Assembly: GCA_964370005.1 (NCBI GenBank)
Contig: CAYJGR010000042.1
Coordinates: 1-20,167, forward strand
Length of the DNA stretch: 20,167 nt
Reading direction: 5' to 3'
Source of the DNA: Heteroruminococcus sp964370005
GTDB taxonomy: Bacteria > Bacillota > Clostridia > Oscillospirales > Ruminococcaceae
The translations under genes were made by a program, and so were the position numbers. The notes beneath the pieces were generated by a model. It did no database searches and was not told where the DNA came from. It saw only the letters and a program-made list of their open reading frames with translations. Each line of letters begins with the position of its first letter. Within the stretch, counting starts at the first letter, position 1. This document shows positions 12,582 to 20,075 of this stretch, in pieces.

Positions 12582-14669
12582 ATGAAAGAAAACAAAAGAT
12601 ATTTTGCACGGCTTGTGAGCATAGTGCTTGTCGCTTTGATGATCGTGTCGAGCGTGAGCTTTGCTGCATTTGCACAAGATGAGGACAGCAACACGGAAAA
12701 CAAATTTTCGGTGACATTTAAGAACATGGGCGGGGATGAGAATGCAACTAAAACAGTTTACTTCGATATTGCAAGCCCCAGCGGGAGCGTGGACATCTCC
12801 TTTCCTACCGAAAATATGTCTGATCTAAACCGAGAAGGCTATGTGTTCCTCGGTTGGAAATTCCAAGGCGCATCTCCCGCCGGCTCATTTGAGATCGCAA
12901 ACCCCGTGGCCGGCAGAGATTATGGCGCATGGGCTGCGTATGAAACTGAAAACAAATCTACCAACACATTTACCTTGCATTTCAGAGAAGTTGTAGATAC
13001 TACTACAGACCCCACCGCAGACCCCAACAGTGGCAAAAAGGTAGCCCCCTCGGTTACTTATGTTCTTGATGACGAAGAAAAAATGAGCATCACTCTACCT
13101 ACAGTTGCAGGATATATAATTGTGATGTCTCATTCTGAGTATGACCCAGATGACATTACCAATATCGGCGACTATAAGATGATGCTAAAAGATGGCAAGA
13201 GCGAAGAAATAAATATTTACTACAAGGCTATTGATCCAGATTATACAAGGTCTACCTATGAGGTAAGATACTTTTTCCACGATGGTTCGACAGGGTATAA
13301 AAACGCAAATTATACCGAAAACACAGCACTAAGAGCACATGGCCAGAGCAGGGTTGATCAGCTTATTGCACTAAGCAGCTTACTTCTCAGTGCAGATGAC
13401 ATGCCTGACGGGTTCAATGACATGCCAAGCAATGTTGTTTTTGTAAATAGCACATTTGTGAAACCGTCAAAACCAAATGTAAAACCAAAACCAGGTGCTG
13501 AGCTACCCGACTCAATTGTACAACGCGAAAAAGGCTATGTACAGCTTGAAAAGGGCACAGAAGCCATAATCAAGGTATACTACGACAGAGAGAATAGCGA
13601 CGAACTTATCCCCCTAACAATCAGACACAATCGTGCCGCAAATGGTAACTACAAAGACGCTACCTTTTACCTACCTGCAGGCAGTGATGTTGATGCCGCC
13701 GATTACATTCTGTCATCGCAGCAACTGATCAACGCTTACGGTTGGGGTGCAGGGCATTACACCGGCACACCCGATATATCCACATTAACCATGACAGACG
13801 GTGGCACTAACATGATCACCATCAACTACGAGTGGGCAAACAAGGCAAGCTACCCCTACACAGTAAAGTACCTACACAAGGTAGATGGCGATTGGGTAGA
13901 AATCCCCGGAACTACAAAGATTGTTGATGATAACAACTCGACTGTTGTCACCGAATATGCAAAATATATCAGTGGCTATGCACTCGATTATGATCTCAAA
14001 AACAACACCTACAATAGAAGTCAAAACGTCAGCAGCAATAATGTAATTGAGTTTAAGTACATTATGCAAAATGGCGTAGATGTTACAATAAACTTCCATG
14101 CAGACGGCGCTACAACCTCGAGCACGCTTACACTTCCCGCAGGTGTTGCCATACAAGCCGCCACTTTGGATTTGGACTCTGAGTATGAAATTGACACGAC
14201 AAGAACCGCACCTTCTTTCACACCCATTAAAGGTGGCACTACCGCAGAAAACACATTCGACGTCTATCTGACAGCAGCGGCTGAAGAAAGCACCCCCACC
14301 CCAACCCCGACTCCCTCGGGCGGTGGCACAAGCAGCAGTGGCACAAACGCAGCGGCATATTACCCAACAGCAACCCAAACCGCTGACCCTGCACCCACAC
14401 CTACACCTACCCCCGCACCTACACCTACTCCGGCGCCTACACCTACACCCACCCCAACACCTGAAACAATAGAGGATCCCCAGACCCCCACAGGTGATGC
14501 GCCCGAACAGCAACCCGAGACCATAGAAGATAACCAGACCCCTACCAGCAACACCGCACCCCAGCAGCAAAGTAGTTCTGCTGTAATATGGGCAGTAATA
14601 ATTGCACTGATTGCGATTGCGGGTATAGTATTTGCACTTTCCAAGAAGCTTAAAAAGAGTGCCCAGTAA
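12582..14669 (+). CDS. Secreted, membrane-anchored surface protein with Thr-Pro stalk
   Basis: Predicted 695 residues. A Sec signal peptide at 1-31 is cut after AFA. Residues about 40-115 resemble an InlB B-repeat (Listeria-Bacteroides repeat) with GYVFLGWK; residues 422-505 resemble a MucBP-type domain (YPYTVKYLHKVDGD). A stalk of Thr-Pro repeats (about 570-626) is followed by two copies of ETIED-x-QTPT (628-637 and 646-655). A single membrane helix (667-686) and the basic tail KKLKK end the protein. This is the layout of a wall- or membrane-anchored surface protein, probably an adhesin, but no LPXTG sortase motif is present. The start ATG at 12582 follows GAGGGTG; upstream TTG/ATG codons in frame at 12561 and 12564 are less likely. 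Domain names are by resemblance and should be checked by profile search; the ligand is unknown. Confidence 0.8.
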   Translation: MKENKRYFARLVSIVLVALMIVSSVSFAAFAQDEDSNTENKFSVTFKNMGGDENATKTVYFDIASPSGSVDISFPTENMSDLNREGYVFLGWKFQGASPAGSFEIANPVAGRDYGAWAAYETENKSTNTFTLHFREVVDTTTDPTADPNSGKKVAPSVTYVLDDEEKMSITLPTVAGYIIVMSHSEYDPDDITNIGDYKMMLKDGKSEEINIYYKAIDPDYTRSTYEVRYFFHDGSTGYKNANYTENTALRAHGQSRVDQLIALSSLLLSADDMPDGFNDMPSNVVFVNSTFVKPSKPNVKPKPGAELPDSIVQREKGYVQLEKGTEAIIKVYYDRENSDELIPLTIRHNRAANGNYKDATFYLPAGSDVDAADYILSSQQLINAYGWGAGHYTGTPDISTLTMTDGGTNMITINYEWANKASYPYTVKYLHKVDGDWVEIPGTTKIVDDNNSTVVTEYAKYISGYALDYDLKNNTYNRSQNVSSNNVIEFKYIMQNGVDVTINFHADGATTSSTLTLPAGVAIQAATLDLDSEYEIDTTRTAPSFTPIKGGTTAENTFDVYLTAAAEESTPTPTPTPSGGGTSSSGTNAAAYYPTATQTADPAPTPTPTPAPTPTPAPTPTPTPTPETIEDPQTPTGDAPEQQPETIEDNQTPTSNTAPQQQSSSAVIWAVIIALIAIAGIVFALSKKLKKSAQ

Positions 14670-14690
14670 TTAAAAGCACATAGTATTTTC

Positions 14691-14730
14691 ACAGCAGTAG
14701 GGGTATTTACTCCTACTGCTGTTGTCTATA
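14691..14730 (+). terminator. Terminator after the surface-protein gene
   Basis: ACAGCAGTAGG (14691-14701) pairs perfectly with CCTACTGCTGT (14712-14722), with GTA/TAC extending the stem inward. The following TGTCTAT is only weakly U-rich, so efficiency may be moderate. Confidence 0.7.
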
Positions 14731-14750
14731 AAGTAATTTGGTGTATTTTC

Positions 14751-14779
14751 TTGAAATGGCCTGTAATATCTGTTATAAT
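14751..14779 (+). promoter_or_regulatory. Promoter of the transglutaminase/pilus operon
   Basis: TTGAAA (14751-14756), a 17-nt spacer, TATAAT (14774-14779). Predicted start near 14786, which rules out the upstream TTG at 14738 as translation start. No other promoter of this quality was noticed before the end of the pilT-like gene at 19612. Confidence 0.82.
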
Positions 14780-14812
14780 TTCGTCAAAAGAGGAGAATTA
14801 CATTTTAATATT

Positions 14813-15742
14813 ATGCCAAAAACATTGACGTGGATATTGCTTATTATTATATTTATAATGCTTACCGCATGTGGGGGTGACGAGCCATCAGCCCCGAGCG
14901 AACTTTCGAGCACCCCATTGCGGGAACCTTTAACCGAGGTGTTTTTACCCTCGGCTGATGGGGTGTCGGTTTTTGCGTCCGACTATGTAGAGATAGATTA
15001 TTCCAACAGCTCACAGGGGTATATCATGGCACAGTACATAGGCACCGCCACCGGCAAGGTAAAGTTCAGAGTATCGGACGGGTCGGGTGAGGAATACACC
15101 TATGATTTGCACGACAAATCGGGTTATCAAGTTTTTCATCTTCACTCGGGCAGCGGGGAATACACATTAAAGACATTTGAGCAGGCCTCAGGCAGTGAGT
15201 ATTATAATGTTGACACACAAACGCTGTCGGCAACTGTGGAGAGCGACACTCTTTCTTATCTTTATCCCAACCAATATGTAAACTTCAGCAGTGATAGCAA
15301 TGCCACCGCAAAGGCGAGGGAACTGTATACGTATACCGCAAATGATCTTGATTTTATTGCCGCTGTGTTTAATTTTACGATTGACACATTGGAGTATGAT
15401 GACGCAAAGGCCGAGCAGGCTGTAAGTGGTGAGATTGCGGGATATTTGCCCGATATCGATGCGACTATGTCGAGCGGCAAGGGGATATGTTTTGATTATG
15501 CCGCACTTATGGCGGGTATGCTACGATCACAACATGTGCCCACCCGTCTTGTGATCGGTTATGTGGGGGAGGTATACCACGCTTGGATATCGGTACACAC
15601 CGAGGAAACGGGCTGGATTGAGAATATTATTGAGTTTGACGGCACACAGTGGAAACTTATGGACCCGACATTTACAGACGGTGGCACCGATTCATCATTT
15701 ATAGGAGATGGGGAGAACTATGCAGAAAAATACATCTACTGA
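14813..15742 (+). CDS. Transglutaminase-like lipoprotein
   Basis: Predicted 309-residue lipoprotein. The signal segment ends in the lipobox LTAC, with Cys20 as the lipidation site, so the protein is held on the outer face of the membrane. The C-terminal part is a transglutaminase/protease-like core: GKGICFDYAALMAGML with catalytic Cys226, YHAWISV with His256, and LMDPTF with Asp284. Members cut or crosslink peptide side chains; the substrate here is unknown. The region between (about 30-190) resembles no domain I can name. The start is ATG 14813, because it gives a proper lipoprotein signal and lies after the promoter; AGAGGAG ends 17 nt upstream, an unusually long spacing. The gene's 3' end overlaps the start of the platform-protein gene by 23 nt, so translation of the two is probably coupled, tying it to the pilus cluster. 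Confidence 0.87.
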   Translation: MPKTLTWILLIIIFIMLTACGGDEPSAPSELSSTPLREPLTEVFLPSADGVSVFASDYVEIDYSNSSQGYIMAQYIGTATGKVKFRVSDGSGEEYTYDLHDKSGYQVFHLHSGSGEYTLKTFEQASGSEYYNVDTQTLSATVESDTLSYLYPNQYVNFSSDSNATAKARELYTYTANDLDFIAAVFNFTIDTLEYDDAKAEQAVSGEIAGYLPDIDATMSSGKGICFDYAALMAGMLRSQHVPTRLVIGYVGEVYHAWISVHTEETGWIENIIEFDGTQWKLMDPTFTDGGTDSSFIGDGENYAEKYIY

Positions 15743-16787
15743 CAAAGCGACAAAAAAGCTATCATATGCCGAACTATCCGCTTTTTGTGAGCAACTCGCC
15801 CTGCTCGTCGGCTCGGGCATCACCCTGCTCGAGGGTTTTTACGCCCTCCAAAACGAGGCCGACGATGGGCACAATAAAGCCCTGTACAGCGATATCATCT
15901 CGCATATGGAGGAAGGTTTTTCGCTATCCGACACCCTCGATAAGGTGGGTGTTTTCCCCTTTTACATGATACAAATGGTTAAAATCGGCGAGGTATCGGG
16001 GCGACTTGAGGACGTTTTCCGTTCCTTGGCGGTCTATTATAACCGTGAGGATAACTTGCGCAAATTCATCAAACATTCGGTGGCTTATCCGCTGGCTATG
16101 GTGGCCATGATGATAGTGGTTATCGGTGTGCTTGTGGTCGAGGTTATGCCCATATTTAACTCTGTTTTTATACAGCTTGGCGGTGAAATGAGCGGTTTTT
16201 CCGGGGCGTTACTCGATATAGGCTTGTGGGTTTCGGATAATAGCATTGGGCTACTGATCGCCCTGTTACTGCTTGTGGCTGTGGCACTTATGGCGGTTTT
16301 TCTTCCGCAAGGGCGCAAAATTACAAAAAATATGAGTGAAAACTTTATACTTACAAAAAAGCTTTTTTATACAGTGGCCGTCGCCCGCTTTGCCGGCGGT
16401 ATGTCGCTGATGCTCTCGAGCGGTCTTGATACCGAGGAGAGTTTGCGCATGGTGCAGGGACTGGTCGAGAATAAACACCTCGCCCAAAAGATTGCCGATG
16501 TCCGACAAGATATCGAGCAGGGCAAGACCTTCTCGGGGGCTATGGCCGAGCGGAGTGTGTTCACCGGCATCTATTCCCACATGTTATCGGTTGGTGTGTC
16601 GACCGGCAATGTGGATGAAGTTATGCGCAGATTGTCCGAGCGCTATGACAATGAGGTCTCACGGCGATTTGAGAGCATTGTGGCCGTCATAGAGCCGAGC
16701 ATTGTGGCTGTGCTTTCGATTATTATCGGGGGAATACTGCTGTCGGTGATGTTACCTCTTATGAGCATCATTTCCCAAATGGGTTGA
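15720..16787 (+). CDS. pilC: Type IV pilus / type II secretion platform protein (PilC/GspF family)
   Basis: Predicted 355-residue polytopic membrane protein that forms the platform on which pilus ATPases act. Two copies of the T2SF domain are present. The first starts near residue 16 with AFCEQLALLVGSGITLLEGF and the second near 220 with VARFAGGMSLMLSSGLDTEESL. Membrane segments lie at about 122-145, 177-196 and 325-350. Family members are usually about 400 residues, so this is slightly short at the N-terminus. The start is ATG 15720 after GGGGAG; an ATG at 15708 has its ribosome binding site directly adjacent and is less likely. It overlaps the lipoprotein gene and is followed 8 nt later by a small pilin-like gene. 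Confidence 0.92.
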   Translation: MQKNTSTDKATKKLSYAELSAFCEQLALLVGSGITLLEGFYALQNEADDGHNKALYSDIISHMEEGFSLSDTLDKVGVFPFYMIQMVKIGEVSGRLEDVFRSLAVYYNREDNLRKFIKHSVAYPLAMVAMMIVVIGVLVVEVMPIFNSVFIQLGGEMSGFSGALLDIGLWVSDNSIGLLIALLLLVAVALMAVFLPQGRKITKNMSENFILTKKLFYTVAVARFAGGMSLMLSSGLDTEESLRMVQGLVENKHLAQKIADVRQDIEQGKTFSGAMAERSVFTGIYSHMLSVGVSTGNVDEVMRRLSERYDNEVSRRFESIVAVIEPSIVAVLSIIIGGILLSVMLPLMSIISQMG

Positions 16788-16795
16788 GGTGGCCA

Positions 16796-17095
16796 ATGAA
16801 TATACTTAAAAATCGCTATGTGAGAACATTTTTGATTTTCGCCTTGTTTTTAGTAGTGGTATATTTTGGGCTAAACTCGGTGGAGGAGTCCGGTGAGCGG
16901 TTACAACAAAAAGCCCTACAGGATGCCATCGCCCGAGGTTGCACCCACAGCTATGCCACCACAGGGGCCTATCCCCAATCACTCGACGCACTGGTCGATA
17001 ACTATGGCGTGCAAATCGACCATTCCAAGTATATAGTACACTACGAGGTGTTTGCCTCCAATATCATGCCCGACATAACCGTAATACAAAAGTAA
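16796..17095 (+). CDS. Small single-pass, pseudopilin-like protein
   Basis: Predicted 99 residues: a short basic N-terminus, one membrane helix (about 10-26), an amphipathic helix with Glu/Gln/Lys, and a small C-terminal domain with TTGAYPQSLDALVDNYGV. The shape, and the YP-x-SLDAL stretch common after the helix in type II secretion pseudopilins, suggest a minor pseudopilin. No prepilin peptidase motif (Gly before a hydrophobic stretch with Glu at +5) is visible, so it may stay anchored by an uncut helix. The start ATG follows GAGGTGG, 8 nt after the platform gene. I do not recognise the family by name. Confidence 0.65.
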   Translation: MNILKNRYVRTFLIFALFLVVVYFGLNSVEESGERLQQKALQDAIARGCTHSYATTGAYPQSLDALVDNYGVQIDHSKYIVHYEVFASNIMPDITVIQK

Positions 17096-17108
17096 TCGAG
17101 GTAATCCC

Positions 17109-17579
17109 ATGAGATTTAAGCCTAAAAAGTACTCTGTTGATATACTTTTTGCGTTGTCATTATTCGCGGTGTTCGCCATCACTTCTTTGCTGCTTGTTTT
17201 TTCGGGGACTAGGGTATATGAGAACATAGCAACCAACTTAGAGAGCACTTTTGCCTCCCGCACCGCCATATCATACCTAAAAAAACAGATAGATCAAAAC
17301 GCCGTGAGCGATGCGGTATCCATAGATGAGGTGGAGGGCGCCGAGGTACTGCGACTCGAAGAAACCTTGGATGGCGATAATTATGTGCGTTATATTTATC
17401 TGCACGAGGGCTATTTGTGTGAGCTGTATACAAAGTCGGATATAGAGCCTCAGTTGTCGGCAGGGCAGGCGCTTTTGGAGCTCAAATGGTTTGAAATTGA
17501 TGAAAATGGGGAGCTTTTGACCTTTACGGTGGCCGACCACAATGACAGTGTGTTGTCCCTCACCGTGGCCACACCTTAG
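17109..17579 (+). CDS. DUF4860-type single-pass membrane protein of the pilus cluster
   Basis: Predicted 156 residues. The N-terminus MRFKPKKYSVDILFALSLF followed by one membrane helix (about 11-33), then SRTAISYLKKQIDQ and a beta-rich region, matches my memory of the DUF4860 family, small proteins encoded in clostridial pilus-type loci. Function is not established; a pseudopilin-like or assembly role fits the neighbours. The start ATG is 13 nt after the preceding stop with GAGGTAA as a modest ribosome binding site. Confidence 0.72.
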   Translation: MRFKPKKYSVDILFALSLFAVFAITSLLLVFSGTRVYENIATNLESTFASRTAISYLKKQIDQNAVSDAVSIDEVEGAEVLRLEETLDGDNYVRYIYLHEGYLCELYTKSDIEPQLSAGQALLELKWFEIDENGELLTFTVADHNDSVLSLTVATP

Positions 17580-17610
17580 ACCGAAGACCGAGAAAGGAAC
17601 GGTTATTTAG

Positions 17611-18009
17611 ATGAAAAATCGATCAAAATCAGGACTGTTTTTAATCGAGCTTATCATTGCGCTGTTGTTTTTTGCTGTGGGTGCGGTGGTTTGTGTGCAG
17701 ATGTTTTTGCACGCTCACAACACGACAGAGTATTCAAAAAGGCTTAGCAGTGCTGTTGCTGGCGCCCAGACCGCCGCCGAGATTTATGAGGTGGGCGGTG
17801 TCGATTTGCTGTTTGAGATGACCGACGCCACCCAAATCGGCGGTGAATATCATGCGAGTTTTGATGCGGGCGGGCGTTATATGATGGGTGGCGAATACAG
17901 AGCAGTTTTTACCCAGACCCAACAGGGTGACCTTTCACTGCTAAACATCGAGATATTTGGCGATGATGAGTTGTTATTTGATATGGAGACAGCAAAATAC
18001 GAAGGGTAA
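17611..18009 (+). CDS. Type IV pilin-like protein with prepilin motif
   Basis: Predicted 132 residues. The N-terminus is a class III prepilin leader: seven mainly polar or basic residues, Gly8, then LFLIELIIALLFF with Glu13, that is Glu at +5 of the mature protein, starting the long hydrophobic helix. A prepilin peptidase would cut after Gly8. The rest is a small Gly/Met-rich globular domain (IGGEYHASFDAGGRYMMGG). It is the best candidate in the cluster for a filament subunit, though with 132 residues it could be a minor one. The ribosome binding site AAAGGAA lies 13 nt from the ATG at 17611, further than usual. No prepilin peptidase gene lies in the window. Confidence 0.78.
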   Translation: MKNRSKSGLFLIELIIALLFFAVGAVVCVQMFLHAHNTTEYSKRLSSAVAGAQTAAEIYEVGGVDLLFEMTDATQIGGEYHASFDAGGRYMMGGEYRAVFTQTQQGDLSLLNIEIFGDDELLFDMETAKYEG

Positions 18010-18042
18010 TAAACGATATAGTTATTACAAGGAGGTGACCGT

Positions 18043-18510
18043 GTGAATAAAAACGAACAAAGCATGAGCATACCCATCGGGATCAGTCTTTTATTGGTTG
18101 TTTTTGTGCTTATGGCCATGGTCACATTTGGCACTTTGTCGTTTGTTACGGCGCGCACCGATGCAAATTTTAGCGAGAGCACCGCCGAGGCCACACGGCA
18201 GTACTACGCCGCCGATATAGTCGCAAAGCAAACATTACAAAGCATAGATGAAAAGCTCAAAGCTATCGAGGCCGAGGATAACACCGCATATTTTGATGAG
18301 ATAGAGATGCAATTGGCCGAGTATGACATCACTTTTGAAGATGAAAATTTACTCCTTCGCTTTGACACGACCGTAAACGATGCCGAAACCTTAAAGAGCT
18401 GTATAGCGGTCAAATTCGGCGATGCAGTGCGCTATGAGATATTGGAGTGGAGGCTTGTTTACACCGAGGATTGGAGCGCTGACGAGGGCGTGGATGTTTT
18501 TGTACCATAA
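18043..18510 (+). CDS. Single-pass membrane protein of the pilus cluster
   Basis: Predicted 155 residues. Polar N-terminus, one membrane helix (about 9-36, IPIGISLLLVVFVLMAMVTFG) followed by a polar stretch with Thr, Asp and Glu, then a long helix and a beta-rich end. The layout resembles PilX-type or type II secretion K-like minor components, but I do not recognise the family. The start codon is GTG at 18043, set by a very strong AAGGAGGTGA. It is preceded by the pilin-like gene (33 nt) and followed by the PilT-like ATPase (25 nt). Confidence 0.68.
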   Translation: MNKNEQSMSIPIGISLLLVVFVLMAMVTFGTLSFVTARTDANFSESTAEATRQYYAADIVAKQTLQSIDEKLKAIEAEDNTAYFDEIEMQLAEYDITFEDENLLLRFDTTVNDAETLKSCIAVKFGDAVRYEILEWRLVYTEDWSADEGVDVFVP

Positions 18511-18535
18511 ATTAAAATGATAATAAGAGGTTAAC

Positions 18536-19612
18536 ATGGATTTTAAGATTTTGGTTGAGGAAATTGTCGCCCGTGGTGCGTCGGATATATTTATTATTTC
18601 CGGCAGGCCGGTCACTGCCAAAATAAAGGGGCGCATGGAGAGCTTTAGCGAGGGCATACTTTTGCCCGATGATACAAGTGAGATCATAAATCAAATTTAC
18701 AGCTATGCCGGCAATCGTGACATGACACGCCTACATCAGCTGGGTGATGATGACTTTTCCTTTGCGCTAAAGGGGATTTCACGTTTTCGTGTAAATGCCT
18801 ACAAACAGCGTGGGACATATGCGGCGGTTATTCGTGCTATCACTTTCAAATTGCCCCATCCCGACGAGCTGAACATTCCGCCTGCTGTCATGGATATATG
18901 CAAAAACGATCGTGGGTTTGTGCTGGTGACAGGGGCGGCCGGCAGTGGTAAGAGTACTACACTTGCCTGCATGATAGATTATATCAATCAAAATCGCGAG
19001 CAGCATATAATCACCCTTGAGGATCCCATCGAGTTTTTACATCCTCATGCCAAAAGTATTGTCTCACAACGTGAGGTTAATTTAGACACCGAGAGTTTTG
19101 TTACCGCACTGCGAAGTGCTTTGCGACAAAGTCCGGACACCATACTTTTGGGCGAACTTCGTGACCACGAGACCATAGAAGTAGGCATGACCTCGGCCGA
19201 AACGGGTCACCTTGTGCTATCCAGCCTACACACCACAAGCGCCGGCAATACCATAGACCGCATTGTGGACGTATTCCAACCACAACAACAGCATCAAATT
19301 AGACTTCAGCTGGCCATGGTGCTGACCGCCATTGTCTGCCAACAGCTCATACCCGCCAAAAACGGGGATTACGTACCCGCTTTTGAGATAATGACGGTAA
19401 ACCCCGCCGTAAAAAACCTAATTCGTGAAAACAAAATCCACCAAATAGATAACCTTATTGCCACCTCATCCATATCGGACGGCATGTTGAGCATGGATAA
19501 AAGTATATTGACCCTATTTGAGGGGGGTATAATAGATAAGGATATCGCCCTGCGACATGCCGCAAATGCCGAGATAATGCAGAGGAAGATGGCGGCGACA
19601 GCCGGTAGCTGA
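18536..19612 (+). CDS. pilT: PilT-like type IV pilus ATPase
   Basis: Predicted 358-residue hexameric ATPase of the secretion ATPase superfamily; PilT drives pilus retraction and twitching. The order of motifs is complete: an N-terminal PAS-like domain (ARGASDIFI, RFRVNAYKQRG), Walker A GAAGSGKS at 133-140, the Asp box LEDPIEF at 161-167, Walker B LLGELRD at 204-210, the His box AETGHLVLSSLHT near 221-233, and a C-terminal AVKNLIRE close to the AIRNLIRE signature of PilT proteins. Length is that of PilT, not of the longer PilB extension ATPases. The start follows AAGAGGT. It is the last gene of the cluster and the only ATPase seen, so it may act as a retraction motor with PilB elsewhere, or serve alone. 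Confidence 0.93.
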   Translation: MDFKILVEEIVARGASDIFIISGRPVTAKIKGRMESFSEGILLPDDTSEIINQIYSYAGNRDMTRLHQLGDDDFSFALKGISRFRVNAYKQRGTYAAVIRAITFKLPHPDELNIPPAVMDICKNDRGFVLVTGAAGSGKSTTLACMIDYINQNREQHIITLEDPIEFLHPHAKSIVSQREVNLDTESFVTALRSALRQSPDTILLGELRDHETIEVGMTSAETGHLVLSSLHTTSAGNTIDRIVDVFQPQQQHQIRLQLAMVLTAIVCQQLIPAKNGDYVPAFEIMTVNPAVKNLIRENKIHQIDNLIATSSISDGMLSMDKSILTLFEGGIIDKDIALRHAANAEIMQRKMAATAGS

Positions 19613-19975
19613 CAGCCTTGGTAGGACCACAAAGCTCGTCTACATAACCATAACGATTAAACGTCCACCTTTTGGGGACTCTGTCCCCAAAAGGTGGACA
19701 CAAAACTCCCCCCACCCCCACGCCATCAAGCGGCACAGTTACGGCGCACCCCGCCCCTTTGACCAAAGGACGGTCAAAGTCGCACCCCCGCAAAGAGCAT
19801 GCGGGGGGACGGCCTCACGGCCGTCAGGGCTGCGCCCCACGCCTCCCCCCACGCCCAAAAAATCGTGTCAGGGGTATTAGAGAATAGATTGCCGGAGAAC
19901 AGAGGATAGAAAAGGTCAAGGGCAAAACCAATGCAGGGAACGCATCGGGTGCGTTCCCTACAGGGTGGTGCGTTG
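19613..19975. repeat. Gene-free stretch with a cluster of palindromes
   Basis: No credible gene. In order: a perfect 16-bp stem GTCCACCTTTTGGGGA (19663-19678) with its complement at 19684-19699, loop CTCTG; TTTGACC/GGTCAAA (19758-19764, 19772-19778); CCCCCGCA/TGCGGGGG (19785-19792, 19800-19807); GACGGCC/GGCCGTC (19808-19814, 19819-19825); and TGCAGGGAACGCA/TGCGTTCCCTACA (19932-19944, 19950-19962). None has a following U tract. The first may end the pilus transcript; the set looks like a mosaic of dispersed repetitive palindromes. Confidence 0.65.
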
Positions 19976-19999
19976 TTTTTTTGTATCTCTAAATTTTTG

Positions 20000-20028
20000 T
20001 TGAAAAAGCGATTAATGTTGTGTACAAT
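20000..20028 (+). promoter_or_regulatory. Promoter of the last, partial gene
   Basis: TTGAAA (20000-20005), a 17-nt spacer, TACAAT (20023-20028). Predicted start near 20035, about 40 nt before the ATG at 20076. Confidence 0.8.
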
Positions 20029-20075
20029 ATAATAAAGCCCCTAAAATTTGCGAAAACCCAAAAAGGAGAATGAAA

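Noticed and set aside
14287..14460. Short tandem repeats that might be taken for a CRISPR array
   Set aside because: They are CCNAC-type codon repeats encoding Thr-Pro in frame within the surface-protein gene, without spacers.
13872..14570. Cys/Gly/Arg-rich minus-strand frame of 232 codons
   Set aside because: It is the antisense reading of the Thr-Pro stalk and preceding domain; the composition is an artefact of the repeat.
19663..19699. Calling the perfect 16-bp stem a standard terminator of the pilus operon
   Set aside because: No U tract follows on either strand, and its core recurs elsewhere, so it is better listed as a dispersed palindrome; it could still mark the transcript end.
19672..19887. 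Open frame of 71 codons after the pilT-like gene
   Set aside because: It starts inside a perfect hairpin and crosses several palindromes; low-complexity product.
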